Positions 29,188-38,015 of a stretch of 64,000 bases of DNA are shown here, piece by piece. The DNA lies in assembly GCF_003854935.1 (NCBI RefSeq), contig NZ_CP033969.1, positions 3,162,001 through 3,226,000 on the forward strand, read 5' to 3'. Origin of the DNA: Cupriavidus pauculus. GTDB taxonomy: Bacteria; Pseudomonadota; Gammaproteobacteria; Burkholderiales; Burkholderiaceae. Under the pieces are notes generated by a model. It was given only the letters and a program-made list of their open reading frames with translations. It had not been told where the DNA came from and ran no database searches. Each line of letters opens with the position of its first letter. Position 1 is the stretch's first letter. The translations under genes were made by a program, and so were the position numbers.

Positions 29188-31407
29188 TCAGGACTTGATG
29201 GCCCAGATGCTGGTCTGCGAGGCATCCGGCCCCGTGGCCGTGTTGTTGCCCGTGCCCACCGACCCGCTGCCGCTGCCGCCGGCCACGCTGCCGCCCGATT
29301 GCAGGTCGCCCGCCTTGACCACGTACTTGTGGTTCATCGGCCGCACCGAGTCGAAGTGCGTGTTGGCGCTGCCCGAGTACTCGGCCAGGTTGGCGAGGTT
29401 GTCGGCGATGTACTGCTCGGTGTACTTCGACCGGTTCATGTACGACGTGGCCACGCCCGGATCGGCCAGCCCGAACATGTCCTGCATCGTGCGCACGAAC
29501 GAGAAGTGGCTGTAGGCGTCGGAGTCCACCACCTGCTTCGGCGCGCCCGGCTGGTTCGTCAGCACCGCGAAGATCGTCGGGCCGTCGCCCTTGTTGCCGC
29601 CGTTGTAGCGCGGCACGGCCGAGGTGATGCCCTCGCCCAGCGGCGCGCCGCTGGTGGCGCCGCCGCCCACGTTCCAGCCGCAGCACGACGAGCTGCCGAA
29701 GAAGCTCGACCCTTCGTCGAACAGCATGACGATGGCCGTGCGGCGGTTGGTGTTCTTCCAGACCGGCGACGCCTGGATCGCGTCCACCATGTACTTGGCG
29801 TACGCGTCGCCGCGCGCGATGTTGGTCGACGCGCACGGGCCCACGCCGTGGATGTCGTCGCACTGGTCGGGCACCACGTAGTTCAGCGCGCCGATGTCAC
29901 CGCTCTTGAGGTCGTCCTCGAACTGGTGCGTGTTCCACTTGATGCCGTTGGCCGACGCGTACGACGCGATCGACGCATCCCACTCGCCGCCGCCCATCGA
30001 GCGCGCCAGGTTCTTGAAGAAGTCCGGACGGTTGCGCACCTCGTCAAAGTTCACAGCCGGGTGGTGCTTGGTCTTGTACAGGCCGGCCGGCATGGCTTCG
30101 GTGACGCCCGACGTGGGGTTCACGCCGGTGATGGCGGCGTTGGCCACGCCGTCCTTGCGCGGGTCCTGGCCGGGGTTCATCGACTCGCTGTAGACGCGCG
30201 TGCTCATGCCGGCGTTGTACATGGCCGTGAACATGTTGCGGCGGCCCTTGAGGTTGTGCACCTTCGTGTCGGCGTTGCAGGCGTTCAGCGGCACGAACGT
30301 GTCGGTCGGCTGGTTGGCCGTGTCGCCGGCGGGCAGGCAGTTCCACGCGTTGTCGTCGGCCACGCCCCAGTCGTCGGCGCTGGCCAGCGAGATGTAGTTC
30401 GGCTCGCTGGGGTTGCCGGTGGAGAAGTAGTTGGCCGCCTTGTTGCCTTCGGTGTGCAGGTACTTGTAGAAGTTCGGGTAGGCCGGGTTGTCGATCGTCT
30501 GGTTGCTGTGGTTCTCGAAGATCACCACGAACAGGTGGTCGTAGCGCGGGATGCCCTCGGGGTTGAACGCGGCCTCCTGGGCCGACTTCAGCGTGGTCAC
30601 CGGGTCGGTGGCGCTGTCGCTGACGAAGCCACGATCCAGGATCTTCGATGCCAGCGCGTAGCGGGTGGCCAGCGTGTTGTCTTCCACCAGCAGCGCGCGG
30701 GCCGCGGCGGCGTCGGCCACGGCGGACGGCTGCGCCACCACGTCGTCGGCCTTGACGGTCACGTCGGCGGTGCCGCCGGCCAGGGTCAGGCGGCCGGCGA
30801 TGGCGGTGCGGGCATCGGCGTAGGTCATCGACTCCGACTCGGTCAGCCGCACCACCTCGGTCGACAGCGGGCTGATGGTCACGCTGGCGCCGTCGGCGGC
30901 CTGCGCGGCGGCGCTGCGCAGCACCATCTTGGCGGCCACCTTGGTGGCGCCGGTGGCCGGGTCGTTGTAGGTGGCGTCGGTGTCCACCACGGCCACCAGG
31001 CTCGCCGGCGGCGTAGTCAGCGTGAAGCGGCCGCTGGCGTCGGTGCGCGTGCTGGCCTCGCCGGCATCGCAGACGCCATTGCCGTTGGCATCGGCGCAGA
31101 CCGTGGCGTTGGCGTACGTGACCGGCACGAACGACTGGTCGACGGCGTCGCCCGTGGTGCTCTTGGCGTAGTCGACGCCCGATGCCGACGAGCTGGCAAA
31201 GCCGGTGGGGTTCTTGACGGCTGCGCCACCCACCACGCCGCTGACGGTCTGGGTGGGGGTGTTGCCGCCGGTGTTGCCCGTGCCGCCGCTGCCGCCGGTG
31301 CTGCCGGTGGTGGTGCCAGAGGAATCGTCACCGCCGCAGGCGGCCAGCAGCGCGGCTGCCGCCAGCGCGGTAAGCAAGGGGACGAAGGTGGAGTGTTTAG
31401 GGTGCAT
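29188..31407 (-). CDS. Secreted lipoprotein of the phosphoesterase (PLC/AcpA) family
   Basis: 739 residues. Lipobox LAAACGGD at the N-terminus, then a Gly/Thr/Ser-rich linker (residues 28-55), a region of about 200 residues with Ca-binding-like ADANGNGVCDAGEA and SDRFTLTTPP-type segments, then from about residue 285 a phosphoesterase domain: DHLFVVIFENHSNQTIDNPA, STGNPSEPNYISLAS, and MLFDEGSSFFGSSSCCGWN. This is the family of phospholipase C and acid phosphatase AcpA. The ATG at 31,407 starts the signal peptide. It is followed by the cytochrome c peroxidase and lipoprotein, an arrangement that is probably a cell-surface unit. Confidence 0.85.
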   Translation of the reverse strand: MHPKHSTFVPLLTALAAAALLAACGGDDSSGTTTGSTGGSGGTGNTGGNTPTQTVSGVVGGAAVKNPTGFASSSASGVDYAKSTTGDAVDQSFVPVTYANATVCADANGNGVCDAGEASTRTDASGRFTLTTPPASLVAVVDTDATYNDPATGATKVAAKMVLRSAAAQAADGASVTISPLSTEVVRLTESESMTYADARTAIAGRLTLAGGTADVTVKADDVVAQPSAVADAAAARALLVEDNTLATRYALASKILDRGFVSDSATDPVTTLKSAQEAAFNPEGIPRYDHLFVVIFENHSNQTIDNPAYPNFYKYLHTEGNKAANYFSTGNPSEPNYISLASADDWGVADDNAWNCLPAGDTANQPTDTFVPLNACNADTKVHNLKGRRNMFTAMYNAGMSTRVYSESMNPGQDPRKDGVANAAITGVNPTSGVTEAMPAGLYKTKHHPAVNFDEVRNRPDFFKNLARSMGGGEWDASIASYASANGIKWNTHQFEDDLKSGDIGALNYVVPDQCDDIHGVGPCASTNIARGDAYAKYMVDAIQASPVWKNTNRRTAIVMLFDEGSSFFGSSSCCGWNVGGGATSGAPLGEGITSAVPRYNGGNKGDGPTIFAVLTNQPGAPKQVVDSDAYSHFSFVRTMQDMFGLADPGVATSYMNRSKYTEQYIADNLANLAEYSGSANTHFDSVRPMNHKYVVKAGDLQSGGSVAGGSGSGSVGTGNNTATGPDASQTSIWAIKS

Positions 31408-31753
31408 GGATGGGGCTCGCCAGGACACGCGCGATCGTTATGGTTGGACGCGCTGGATCTAGTGGGATGCCGCACCGAAGCCGATGCCGTCGCCTTGGGG
31501 TGGCGGGTGGGGCCGCCTGCGCCGGACGCCTTCGCGGCCGGGGCCAGCGCGTACGCCCTTCCCGACCAGTGCAGCGGCCCCGATGCTAGGAATCCAATGT
31601 GACCGTTTCATGCACGCCGCCAGCCGCCTGGTTACAGGACATTTCAACCACACCGATCCTGATACAAAGTGGATACGTTGTTGCCACGCGCCCGACCGGG
31701 GCTGGATACTTGGCGCCGCGCCCGCCTGGCGGCGCCCCGTGTGACAACCGCCC
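31408..31753. other. Divergent intergenic region, no gene seen
   Basis: 346 bases between the minus-strand phosphoesterase and the plus-strand dioxygenase; it must hold both promoters. I see no clear -10/-35 pair, and no two-half-site Pho box despite the phosphoesterase context. Confidence 0.4.
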
Positions 31754-32701
31754 ATGCAAGCCCCAGCCACCCCTGCCCCGTCCTCCAACCCGCCCCGCCA
31801 GCTTGCCAAGGTCCATTTCTCGCCCGAGCTGCGCGACTGGATCGTCGATGCGCTGCGGCGCGGCGGCCCGCCGGCCGAGATCACCGCCGCGCTGGTCGGG
31901 CAGCGCTTTGACCCGGCCGTGGCCGGCCAGCTCGTGCAGGCGTTCGACCGCGTGCTGCGCGACGGGCTGCCGATGCCCGAAGGCTTCGTCACGATCGAGC
32001 GGACGCCCCCGGCGCCCGGCGCGGCCCGGCTGCCGCGCACGGCCGTGCTCGATGGCGGGGACCGTGCCGTGCACGTGCTGTCGCGCACGGACCGGCCCGT
32101 GGTGGCGGTGCTGGAAGCGGTACTGACGCCGGCCGAATGCGACGCGCTGGTGGCGGCGGCGCGCCCGCGCCTGGCGCCGTCGACGCTGGTGGACCCGCGC
32201 ACCGGCGAGCACGTGGTCAGCCCCGACCGCAGCAGCCAGGGCATGTTCTTCCGGCTGGCGGAATCGCCGCTGCTGGCGACGATCGATGCGCGCGTCGCCG
32301 CGCTGATGCGGATGCCCGTGGAACACGGCGAGGGCCTGCAGGTGCTGCACTACGGCCCCGGCGCCCAGAGCCGCCCGCACTTCGACTTCCTGATGCCGGA
32401 CAACCCGTCGAACCAGGCGTCCATCGCGCGCAGCGGCCAGCGCGTGAGCACGATGGTGATCTACCTGAACGACGTGCCCGAAGGCGGCGAGACCGTGTTT
32501 CCAGAGATCGGCCTGTCGGTGTTGCCGCGCAAGGGCAACGCGCTCTATTTCGAGTATTGCGACGACGGCGGCCAGTTGGACGGCCGCACGCTGCACGCGG
32601 CGGCCGCGGTGGTGCGCGGAGAGAAATGGGTGGCGACCAAGTGGATGCGGCAGCGGCGCTTCGTGTCCGCCGCCGACGACGCGCGCGCCGCGTCGATGTA
32701 G
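31754..32701 (+). CDS. Prolyl 4-hydroxylase-type 2OG-Fe(II) oxygenase
   Basis: 315 residues. C-terminal P4H domain with Fe ligands H209-x-D211 in QSRPHFDFLMP, H281 in LDGRTLHAAAAV and the 2-oxoglutarate-binding Lys in RGEKWVATKW (K291). The N-terminal 115 residues contain a conserved ELRDWIVDALRRG helix common in proteobacterial P4H-like proteins. It hydroxylates an unknown substrate, possibly a protein prolyl residue. No signal peptide. Confidence 0.88.
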   Translation: MQAPATPAPSSNPPRQLAKVHFSPELRDWIVDALRRGGPPAEITAALVGQRFDPAVAGQLVQAFDRVLRDGLPMPEGFVTIERTPPAPGAARLPRTAVLDGGDRAVHVLSRTDRPVVAVLEAVLTPAECDALVAAARPRLAPSTLVDPRTGEHVVSPDRSSQGMFFRLAESPLLATIDARVAALMRMPVEHGEGLQVLHYGPGAQSRPHFDFLMPDNPSNQASIARSGQRVSTMVIYLNDVPEGGETVFPEIGLSVLPRKGNALYFEYCDDGGQLDGRTLHAAAAVVRGEKWVATKWMRQRRFVSAADDARAASM

Positions 32702-32746
32702 GGCTGGCACCACGCTGGCCGGCCAGCCGGCCGTGGCCGTGCCGCT

Positions 32747-33169
32747 TCAGCCGGGCGGCTGCGGCGCCGGGGTGCCGGGCTGCGGCGGCGGCGCGGGCGG
32801 ACAGGGCCCGGCGCCGCCCTGCCCCGTGTTCCGGAACGTGACCACCAGCCGGCTGTCCTTGGCCATCATCAGCGTGTTGCCGTAGGTCAGGGTCGGCATG
32901 AACGCGATGTCGGGCGCCACGGCCACGGGCGGCTGCCGGGCCGCGTCGACGGTCAGCACCAGCTCGACGGTGTAGGTATCCACGCCCACGCCGCGCCCCT
33001 GCGGCGCCTGCGCAAACTGCTGCTGGAACGCGCACATGTCGCGCGTGATGGCGTCCAGCGCGGCCTGGATCGGCACATTCTTGCCCGGTGGAATCGGGGC
33101 CGTGTTGCAGCCGGCCAGCCACAGCGCGGCCAGGCCGGGGACGACGGTGTGGCGCATGGGCCGGATCAT
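32747..33169 (-). CDS. Small lipoprotein with a Pro-rich tail
   Basis: 140 residues. Lipobox WLAGCN with Cys at about residue 21. The middle is hydrophilic with no known domain; the last 25 residues are proline-rich (PCPPAPPPQPGTPAPQPPG). AGGAGG stands ten bases before the ATG at 33,169, a strong ribosome site that fixes the start; a longer frame upstream is not supported. Function unknown. Confidence 0.78.
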   Translation of the reverse strand: MIRPMRHTVVPGLAALWLAGCNTAPIPPGKNVPIQAALDAITRDMCAFQQQFAQAPQGRGVGVDTYTVELVLTVDAARQPPVAVAPDIAFMPTLTYGNTLMMAKDSRLVVTFRNTGQGGAGPCPPAPPPQPGTPAPQPPG

Positions 33170-33237
33170 CGGTGCCTCCTGTTCGCACGGCGCGTTCGAT
33201 GCGAAGCACTCTAGTGCCCAATGCCCCGCCCGCTCCA

Positions 33238-33253
33238 TTGGCCCAAAGGCCAA
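33238..33253. promoter_or_regulatory. Perfect inverted repeat, possible operator
   Basis: TTGGCC-CAAA-GGCCAA, six-base arms, sits in the 186-base divergent region between the lipoprotein and the solute-binding protein gene. A TACAAT box follows at 33,286-33,291, about 65 bases before the binding-protein ATG. Regulator unknown. Confidence 0.35.
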
Positions 33254-33355
33254 CCCCCGCCGGCGCGCACGGCGCGGCCACGGCCTACAATGTCGCGGCG
33301 GCGGCCGGCACGTCACACGGCCCGGCGCCATTCCATCGCCAACAGAGGAGCCTCC

Positions 33356-34090
33356 ATGACGGCTGACAAGACCCTTCTCGACGCCTTTGCGCCCACCGGC
33401 GTGCTGCGCGCGTCGATCAACCTCGGCAACCCGGTACTGGCCCAGCGCAAGGACGGCGGCGGCGCGGGCGGGGTGTCGGTGGACCTGGCCACGGCGCTGG
33501 CCGGGCAACTGGGTGTGCCGCTGGAACTGGTGGTGGTGGAGACGGCCGGCAAGTCGGTGGACGTGGTGACCAGCGGCCAGGCGGACATCGGCTTCTTCGC
33601 CATCGATCCCAAGCGCGGCGCCACCATTGCGTTCACGCCGCCGTACGTGCTGATCGAAGGCTACTACCTGGTGCGCGACGCCTCGCCGGTGCGCCACAAC
33701 GCCGATGTCGACCAGCCGGGCCGGCGCGTGGTGGTCGGCCAGGGCAGCGCCTACGACCTGTACCTGACGCGCGAGCTGCAGCACGCGGAAATCGTGCGCG
33801 CGCCGTCGTCGCAGGCGGTGGTGCGGACGTTCCTCGATGGCGGCCTCGACGTGGCCGCCGGCGTCAAGCAGCAGCTCCAGGCCGATACGGCCGGCATGAG
33901 CGGCCTGCGCCTGCTGGACGAGCGCTTCATGGTGATCCGCCAGGCGATGGGCGTGAACCGGGCGCGCGGCGAGGCGGCGGCCGCGTACCTGTCGGCATTC
34001 GTGGAAGCGATGAAGGCGTCGGGCAAGGTCGCCCAGGCGCTGCAGCGGCACGGCATCGCGGGCGCCAACGTGGCGCCGGCCGGCGAGTGA
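33356..34090 (+). CDS. Solute-binding domain protein without signal peptide
   Basis: 244 residues, SBP_bac_3 fold (VLRASINLGNPVLAQRKDGG, SVDLATALAGQLGVPLELVV, DVVTSGQADIGFFAIDPKR). Unlike ordinary ABC binding proteins, the ATG at 33,356 (preceded by AGAGGAG) gives MTADKTLLDAFAPTG with no hydrophobic leader, and upstream in-frame residues are Arg/Pro-rich, not a signal. It may act in the cytoplasm as a sensor or enzyme such as a cyclohexadienyl-dehydratase-like protein; that is speculation. No transporter genes adjoin. Confidence 0.8.
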   Translation: MTADKTLLDAFAPTGVLRASINLGNPVLAQRKDGGGAGGVSVDLATALAGQLGVPLELVVVETAGKSVDVVTSGQADIGFFAIDPKRGATIAFTPPYVLIEGYYLVRDASPVRHNADVDQPGRRVVVGQGSAYDLYLTRELQHAEIVRAPSSQAVVRTFLDGGLDVAAGVKQQLQADTAGMSGLRLLDERFMVIRQAMGVNRARGEAAAAYLSAFVEAMKASGKVAQALQRHGIAGANVAPAGE

Positions 34091-34109
34091 GCGTGCCCGG
34101 CGCGGGCCG

Positions 34110-35375
34110 TCAGGCCCCGAGGTAGGCCGCCGCGCCCAGCCCGGCGGTGCGCCCGCTGGCCAGGCAGGCCGTCAGCAGGTAGCCGCCGGTGGGGGCCTCC
34201 CAGTCCAGCATCTCGCCGGCGCAGAACACGCCGGGCAGCGCGTCCAGCATCAGCCGGTCGTCCATCGCCTCGAAGCGGACGCCGCCGGCCGTGCTGATGA
34301 CCTCGTCGATCGGCCGCGCGCGCAGCAGTTGCAGCGGCAGCGCCTTGATGGCCGCCGCCAGCGCCACGGGGTCGTGCATCGCTTCCTTGGACAGCACCTC
34401 GCGCAGCAGCCGCGCCTTGACGCCCGTGATGCCGAGCCGGCTCTGCAGATGGCTGGACACCGAGCGCGCGCCACGCGGCCGGGCCACTTCGGCGGCCACC
34501 TGCGCGGCCGTGCGTCCCGGCGCCAGGTCCAGCGTGATCGTCGCCAGCCCCTGCGCGTCGATCTGGTCGCGGATCGGCGCGGACAGCGCGTAGACCAGGC
34601 TGCCTTCGATGCCGGTCTCGCTGATCACGAATTCCCCCTGCCGATGCCAGACGGTGCCATCGGGCGCCGTCACGCCGATCGCCACGGCCTTGACCGGATC
34701 GCCCGCATGCTCGCTGCGGAACAGCGGGCTCCACGCCACGTCGAAGCCGCAGTTGGCGGGCCGCAGCGGCGCCACGTCGACGCCGCGCGCCGCCAGCAGC
34801 GGCATCCACGCGCCATCGGACCCCAGCCGCGCCCAGCTACCCCCGCCCAGCGCCAGCACCACGGCGCGCGCGGCCACGTGGGTCTCGCCATCGCGCGTGG
34901 CGAAGCGCAGGCCGTGCCAGCCATCGGCGCCCGGCGTGAAGCCGGTCCAGCGGTGCCGCACGTGCACGCGCACGCCGGACTCGCGCAGCCGGTGCAGCCA
35001 CGCGCGCAGCAGCGGCGCGGCCTTCATCTCGGTGGGAAAGACGCGGCCCGAGCTGCCGACGAAGGTGTCGATGCCGAGGTCGTGGACCCAGGCCCGCAGC
35101 GCGTCGGCGCCAAAGTCGTCCAGCAGCGGCCCGATGCGGTCCGCGCGGGCGCCGTAGCGGGCCACGAAGGCGTCGGCCGGCTCAGAGTGGGTGATGTTCA
35201 TGCCGCCCTTGCCGGCCATCAGGAACTTGCGTCCCACCGACGGCATGGCGTCGTAGACGTCCACCGCCACGCCGCGCGCGGCCATTTGCTCGGCCGCCAT
35301 GAGCCCGGCCGGCCCGCCGCCGATGACGACGGCGCCAGGCAGGCGGACAGGATCGGAAGAGGCGGCAGCGGACAT
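34110..35375 (-). CDS. HI0933/YhiN-type flavoprotein
   Basis: 421 residues. FAD Rossmann motif VVIGGGPAGLMAAEQMA, then the family-defining VGRKFLMAGKGGMNITHSE, and a second FAD contact at the end (AGEMLDWEAPTGGYLLTA). This is the HI0933/YhiN family, here of the TIGR03862-like group; function not established. The ATG at 35,375 gives a short tail before the Rossmann strand. It is divergent from the MatC-like permease, 407 bases away. Confidence 0.87.
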   Translation of the reverse strand: MSAAASSDPVRLPGAVVIGGGPAGLMAAEQMAARGVAVDVYDAMPSVGRKFLMAGKGGMNITHSEPADAFVARYGARADRIGPLLDDFGADALRAWVHDLGIDTFVGSSGRVFPTEMKAAPLLRAWLHRLRESGVRVHVRHRWTGFTPGADGWHGLRFATRDGETHVAARAVVLALGGGSWARLGSDGAWMPLLAARGVDVAPLRPANCGFDVAWSPLFRSEHAGDPVKAVAIGVTAPDGTVWHRQGEFVISETGIEGSLVYALSAPIRDQIDAQGLATITLDLAPGRTAAQVAAEVARPRGARSVSSHLQSRLGITGVKARLLREVLSKEAMHDPVALAAAIKALPLQLLRARPIDEVISTAGGVRFEAMDDRLMLDALPGVFCAGEMLDWEAPTGGYLLTACLASGRTAGLGAAAYLGA

Positions 35376-35430
35376 GGGCAGGCGGACGGGCGATGAAAAA
35401 GGCGGACGGCCGCCCGGCAGGCGGCAAGCC

Positions 35431-35447
35431 GGCGCATTATATGCGCC
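35431..35447. promoter_or_regulatory. 17-base palindrome in the divergent region
   Basis: GGCGCAT-TAT-ATGCGCC has perfect seven-base arms and an AT-rich core unusual in this GC-rich region, 56 bases before the flavoprotein ATG and near its probable promoter. It looks like an operator for a dimeric regulator; which one is unknown. Confidence 0.4.
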
Positions 35448-35640
35448 CGCCGCCCGCCGGGTGCCGGCCAGGCCCTCTGTGCGGCACGGCGGGCGCTGGC
35501 ACCGGGCCGATGCTTTCGCTGACCGTAATGGTCCGGAACGCACCTTAATTGATACCGGCGGCGCGCTTCCCTATCTTCTAGCCAACGACAAAGCGCGCGC
35601 CCGGCCCACCGCGGCGGCCAAGACAACATCCGGAGACACC

Positions 35641-35691
35641 ATGCCCAAGCCATTCCCCCGCCGCGTGCGCCCGCGCCACCACGCCCGGTAG
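35641..35691 (+). CDS. Possible leader peptide upstream of the permease gene
   Basis: A 16-codon frame, MPKPFPRRVRPRHHAR, preceded by GGAG five bases before the ATG, which is better than most starts nearby. Five Arg, two His and one Lys codon. A strong hairpin begins six bases after its stop and the permease ATG follows 91 bases later, an arrangement like translational or attenuation leaders. Not proven; it may be chance. Confidence 0.35.
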   Translation: MPKPFPRRVRPRHHAR

Positions 35692-35696
35692 CCCCC

Positions 35697-35714
35697 GGCC
35701 GGCGCCCGCCGGCC
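35697..35714 (+). promoter_or_regulatory. Hairpin after the leader frame
   Basis: GGCCGGC-GCCC-GCCGGCC, a seven-pair perfect GC stem with a four-base loop, placed just after the putative leader's stop and before the permease start. No U-tract follows, so it is not an intrinsic terminator. Confidence 0.4.
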
Positions 35715-35782
35715 AGCCCCACCCTTTCCAACTGTCCATCGATGGCGGCAGCCGCGACGGCTGCCCTGCCAGGGAGCAGGCC

Positions 35783-37123
35783 ATGCTGCAGCACATTGTT
35801 TCCATTTCGGTCCTCGGGCTGATGTTCGTGATCGCCACCGTCCTGCCGGTCAACATGGGGGCGCTGGCATTCGTCGGCGCCTTCCTGGTCGGCACCCTGC
35901 TCGGCGCCATGCCTGCCAAGAGCATCCTGGCGGGATTCCCGGCCGACCTGTTCCTGACGCTGGTGGGCATCACCTACCTGTTCGCGGTGGCGCAGAACAA
36001 CGGCACCATCGACTGGCTGGTGCGGCAGGCCGTGCGGGCCGTGGGCGGGCGCATCGCCGCCATCCCGTGGATCATGTTCGGCATCGCGGCGGTGCTGACG
36101 TCGGTGGGCGCCGTGAGCCCCGCCGCCGTGGCCATCATCGCGCCCATCGCGCTGGGCTTTGCGGCCAAGTACAACATCAACCCGCTGATGATGGGGCTGA
36201 TGGTCGTGCACGGCGCGCAGGGCGGCGGCTTCTCGCCGATCAGCATCTATGGCGGCATCACGAACAAGATCGTCGAGAAAGCCGGGCTGCCGCTCAACGA
36301 GATGGCCACGGCCTTTGCCAGCCTGGGCGTGAACCTGCTGGTGGCGCTGGGCCTGTTCGTGGCGCTGGGCGGCATGCGGCTGCTGCGCGCCCCGGCGCTG
36401 CCGCGCACGGTTGCGGCCGGCCCCGGCGTGGCCGCCATCGACCCGCCGTTCCAGGCGCGCGTGGCGACGGCCGGCATGGCAGACCCGCTGGGCCCTTCGG
36501 CCACGGCCGCGCGCGCCGAGGCCGAGCAGCCCGGCACGCCGTACCAGTACCTGACCGTGCTGGGCCTGGTGGCGCTGGCCGTGCTGACGCTGTACTTCAA
36601 GCTCGATATCGGCTTTGTGTCGCTGTCGATTGCCGTGCTGCTGACGCTGGTGTCGCCCAACCTGCAGAAGGCGGCGCTGACGCAGGTGTCGTGGCCCGAG
36701 ATCATGCTGATCGTGGGCGTCAGCACCTACGTGGGCGTGATGGAGAAGATGGGCACCATCGCCTTTGTCGGCCACAGCGTGGCCGGGCTGGCGTCGCCGC
36801 TGATGGCCGCGCTGCTGCTGTGCTTCGTCGGCGCCGTGGTCTCGGCGTTCGCATCGTCCACGGCCGTGCTGGGGTCGCTGATCCCGCTGGCCGTGCCGTT
36901 CCTGCAGCAGGGGTCCGATGTCAGCGCCATCGGCTTCATCGCTGCCATGGCCGTCTCGTCGACCATCGTCGACGTCAGCCCGTTCTCCACCAACGGCGCC
37001 CTGGTGCTGGCCAACGCGCAGGGCGTGGACCGGCACGCGTTCTTCCGCAAGCTGATGGTCTACGGCGCGCTGGTGACCATCGTGGCGCCAGTGGTGCTCT
37101 GGTTCGCGTTCGTGGTGGTCTGA
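35783..37123 (+). CDS. MatC/SLC13-type permease
   Basis: 446 residues, about 11-12 membrane helices. The N-terminal half matches the dicarboxylate-carrier MatC N-terminal domain (LAFVGAFLVGTLLGAMPAKS, FPADLFLTLVGITYLFAVAQ, VSPAAVAIIAPIALGFAAKY); the second half shows SSTIVDVSPFSTNGAL, typical of ion-transporter/SLC13-like carriers. Probable Na+- or H+-coupled uptake of malonate or a related carboxylate. Residues about 205-250 form a hydrophilic central loop. Preceded by a leader frame and hairpin. Confidence 0.85.
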   Translation: MLQHIVSISVLGLMFVIATVLPVNMGALAFVGAFLVGTLLGAMPAKSILAGFPADLFLTLVGITYLFAVAQNNGTIDWLVRQAVRAVGGRIAAIPWIMFGIAAVLTSVGAVSPAAVAIIAPIALGFAAKYNINPLMMGLMVVHGAQGGGFSPISIYGGITNKIVEKAGLPLNEMATAFASLGVNLLVALGLFVALGGMRLLRAPALPRTVAAGPGVAAIDPPFQARVATAGMADPLGPSATAARAEAEQPGTPYQYLTVLGLVALAVLTLYFKLDIGFVSLSIAVLLTLVSPNLQKAALTQVSWPEIMLIVGVSTYVGVMEKMGTIAFVGHSVAGLASPLMAALLLCFVGAVVSAFASSTAVLGSLIPLAVPFLQQGSDVSAIGFIAAMAVSSTIVDVSPFSTNGALVLANAQGVDRHAFFRKLMVYGALVTIVAPVVLWFAFVVV

Positions 37124-37269
37124 GGCCGGGCTTCACATGCCGGACACATCGGCGCGGCAGTGTATGGCTGCATGCAAGGGGCGCCCCGGCCCCCGTTGAT
37201 TCGGCAACCGCTGGGTACGGCCGGTCCGCATTGGTGTCAACCCTATCTCGCGTCGCGCGTCATATTGGT

Positions 37270-37980
37270 ATGGAATTGTCGAAGACCGCTGCATCCCGAC
37301 ACCCCAAGTCCACCGAGAACGACGTGCACACCTCTGCCGACTCCATGTCGTCCGACATCTATACGCGCGACGGCACCGCCATCGCCGTGTTCCATGGATC
37401 CACCGGGCACGGCCTGCTGGCCTATGGCGGCCAGCCCGGCATGCCGGCCGGCTTTGTCGACATCGGCCCGGACGGGCACGGCACCGAGTACCAGCCATTC
37501 GAAGGCACGGTGCGCAAGGTGACCGTGACCGTGGCGCGGACCGCGCAGGCGGTGGAGATCCGGCTGGCGCGTGGCGACGATGACCACGCACACCATGAAA
37601 CCCAGGGCTGGACGCTGGGCCGCGACGCGCCGGCGCCAGATGCGCGGGCGCGGCTCGCGGGCGTCTATCGCGGCACCGTGCATGCGCAGGGCGAGGCCGG
37701 CACGATCGACGTCAGCATTGACGAGGCGGGCCGGATCGCCACCCGCGTACCGGGCAACTGCGCCGTGTCCGGCCAGTTGTCCGATGCCGCGGCGGCACGC
37801 CAGCCCCGCGCGTACCCGCTCTCGTCTGCCGTCTCGCTGCGCGTCTCCGGCCCCCGCCACTGCCTGCCCGGCGGCAAGGCGTTGACCGGCGAATGCCTCG
37901 GCTTTGGCCCGCGCCTGCTGGCCGTCTGCCGTACCGACGCCGGCGGCATGCTGTTCCTCGGCGAGCGCACCGACGCCTGA
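37270..37980 (+). CDS. Hypothetical protein
   Basis: 236 residues from the ATG at 37,270, or 211 from the ATG at 37,345; neither has a good ribosome site. No signal peptide, no recognised domain. Features: VFHGSTGHGLLAYGGQPGM, a His/Asp-rich GDDDHAHHETQGW (about 110-122), then two Cys in PRHCLPGGKALTGECLGFG. It faces the YbjN-like gene tail to tail with 35 bases between. A coding gene is likely from codon usage, but function is unknown. Confidence 0.6.
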   Translation: MELSKTAASRHPKSTENDVHTSADSMSSDIYTRDGTAIAVFHGSTGHGLLAYGGQPGMPAGFVDIGPDGHGTEYQPFEGTVRKVTVTVARTAQAVEIRLARGDDDHAHHETQGWTLGRDAPAPDARARLAGVYRGTVHAQGEAGTIDVSIDEAGRIATRVPGNCAVSGQLSDAAAARQPRAYPLSSAVSLRVSGPRHCLPGGKALTGECLGFGPRLLAVCRTDAGGMLFLGERTDA

Positions 37981-38015
37981 CGCCTGAGCCCGGACGCCGG
38001 GCCGGCGCGGCCGGG

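Noticed and set aside
31408-31753. Pho box upstream of the phosphoesterase
   Set aside because: A single CTGTAAC half-site on the minus strand has no partner at the right spacing.
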